Source of the DNA: Patescibacteria group bacterium
GTDB taxonomy: Bacteria; Patescibacteriota; Minisyncoccia; Portnoybacterales; GWB1-42-6
Length of the DNA: 10,928 nt
NCBI GenBank assembly: GCA_018818145.1
Contig: JAHIST010000039.1
Coordinates: 1 to 10,928, forward strand
Direction: 5' to 3'
Shown here: piece by piece, positions 10,750 through 10,928 of the stretch
Position numbering within the stretch: the first letter of the stretch is position 1
Layout of the letters: the number at the start of each line of letters is the position of its first letter
The notes under the pieces: model-generated
What the model saw: only the letters and a program-made list of their open reading frames with translations
The model's database searches: none
Told to the model about the DNA's origin: nothing
Position numbers and translations under genes: made by a program

Positions 10750-10928
10750 ATGGATTTTTCACCCGTAGACCAAATAAAACAAAAGCTTGATATCGTGGAG
10801 GTGCTGGGCGAGTATATCAGGATGGCAAAAGCCGGCAGAAACTACAAAGCCCGGTGTCCTTTTCATTCCGAGCGCACGCCTTCTTTTATGTTTTCGCAGG
10901 AGCGGCAAATCTGGCATTGTTTTGGCTG
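10750..10928 (+). CDS. dnaG: DNA primase DnaG, N-terminus (partial)
   Basis: Start of the primase that makes RNA primers at the replication fork. The 59 visible codons begin MDFSPVDQIKQKLDIVEVLG, followed by EYIRMAKAGRNYKARCPFH. This is the N-terminal CHC2 zinc-binding domain: C36-P-F-H39, then TPSF, then WHC57-FG with the fourth ligand cut off by the window end (the last two bases, TG, fit Cys). The start is chosen by family fit; no SD is present. It follows the cupredoxin gene by 20 nt. Confidence 0.95.
   Translation, partial: MDFSPVDQIKQKLDIVEVLGEYIRMAKAGRNYKARCPFHSERTPSFMFSQERQIWHCFG

Overview
The window looks like a piece of a Candidatus Patescibacteria (CPR, probably Parcubacteria-like) chromosome. 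This is an inference from AT-rich intergenic DNA, many SD-less or apparently leaderless genes, short hypothetical proteins, a CIRCE-controlled groES/groEL pair, and abundant small palindromic repeats, several of them inside coding sequence. Stops TAA, TAG and TGA are all used as stops, so there is no sign of UGA recoding.

Layout. 1-342 (minus): 5' end of uvrC, split by a frameshift in a 9-nt homopolymer, with a very good promoter only a few bases from its ATG. 470-1066: a CDP-alcohol phosphatidyltransferase. 1136-4162: uvrA, enlarged to 1008 aa by four in-frame repeat-derived insertions, then a 90-bp two-hairpin element and a relic of a second uvrA 3' end. 4401-4841: a basic hypothetical protein. 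4854-5676: terminator, a 108-bp MITE-like element, the groES promoter and CIRCE, groES, a 153-bp inverted-repeat element, then groEL (5673-7295) whose ATG lies in a hairpin. 7444-7936: two small membrane proteins with strong ribosome binding sites. 7961-8054: a dispersed palindromic repeat. 8172-9674: myo-inositol-1-phosphate synthase and a small hypothetical protein. 9684-10299: a nested tRNA-Ser locus. 10328-10729: a membrane-anchored cupredoxin. 10750 to the end: start of dnaG.

The most unusual part is 9684-10299. One tRNA-Ser gene is split in its anticodon loop by a copy of the same two-hairpin element found after uvrA. In this copy the second hairpin carries a complete tRNA-Ser(GGA) at its tip, with the acceptor stem continued outward by about 22 further base pairs. 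Removing 183 bp restores a 7-nt anticodon loop with a serine anticodon in the outer tRNA. Directly downstream, a broken GIY-YIG endonuclease gene lies between two copies of the tRNA-Ser 3' end, like a small cassette that entered the tRNA 3' end and duplicated it.

Functional links: UvrA and UvrC act together in nucleotide excision repair and are encoded within 1 kb on opposite strands. GroES and GroEL form the chaperonin, under a probable HrcA/CIRCE switch. Inositol-phosphate synthase and the CDP-alcohol phosphatidyltransferase could in principle supply an inositol phospholipid, but they are about 7 kb apart and that link is speculative.
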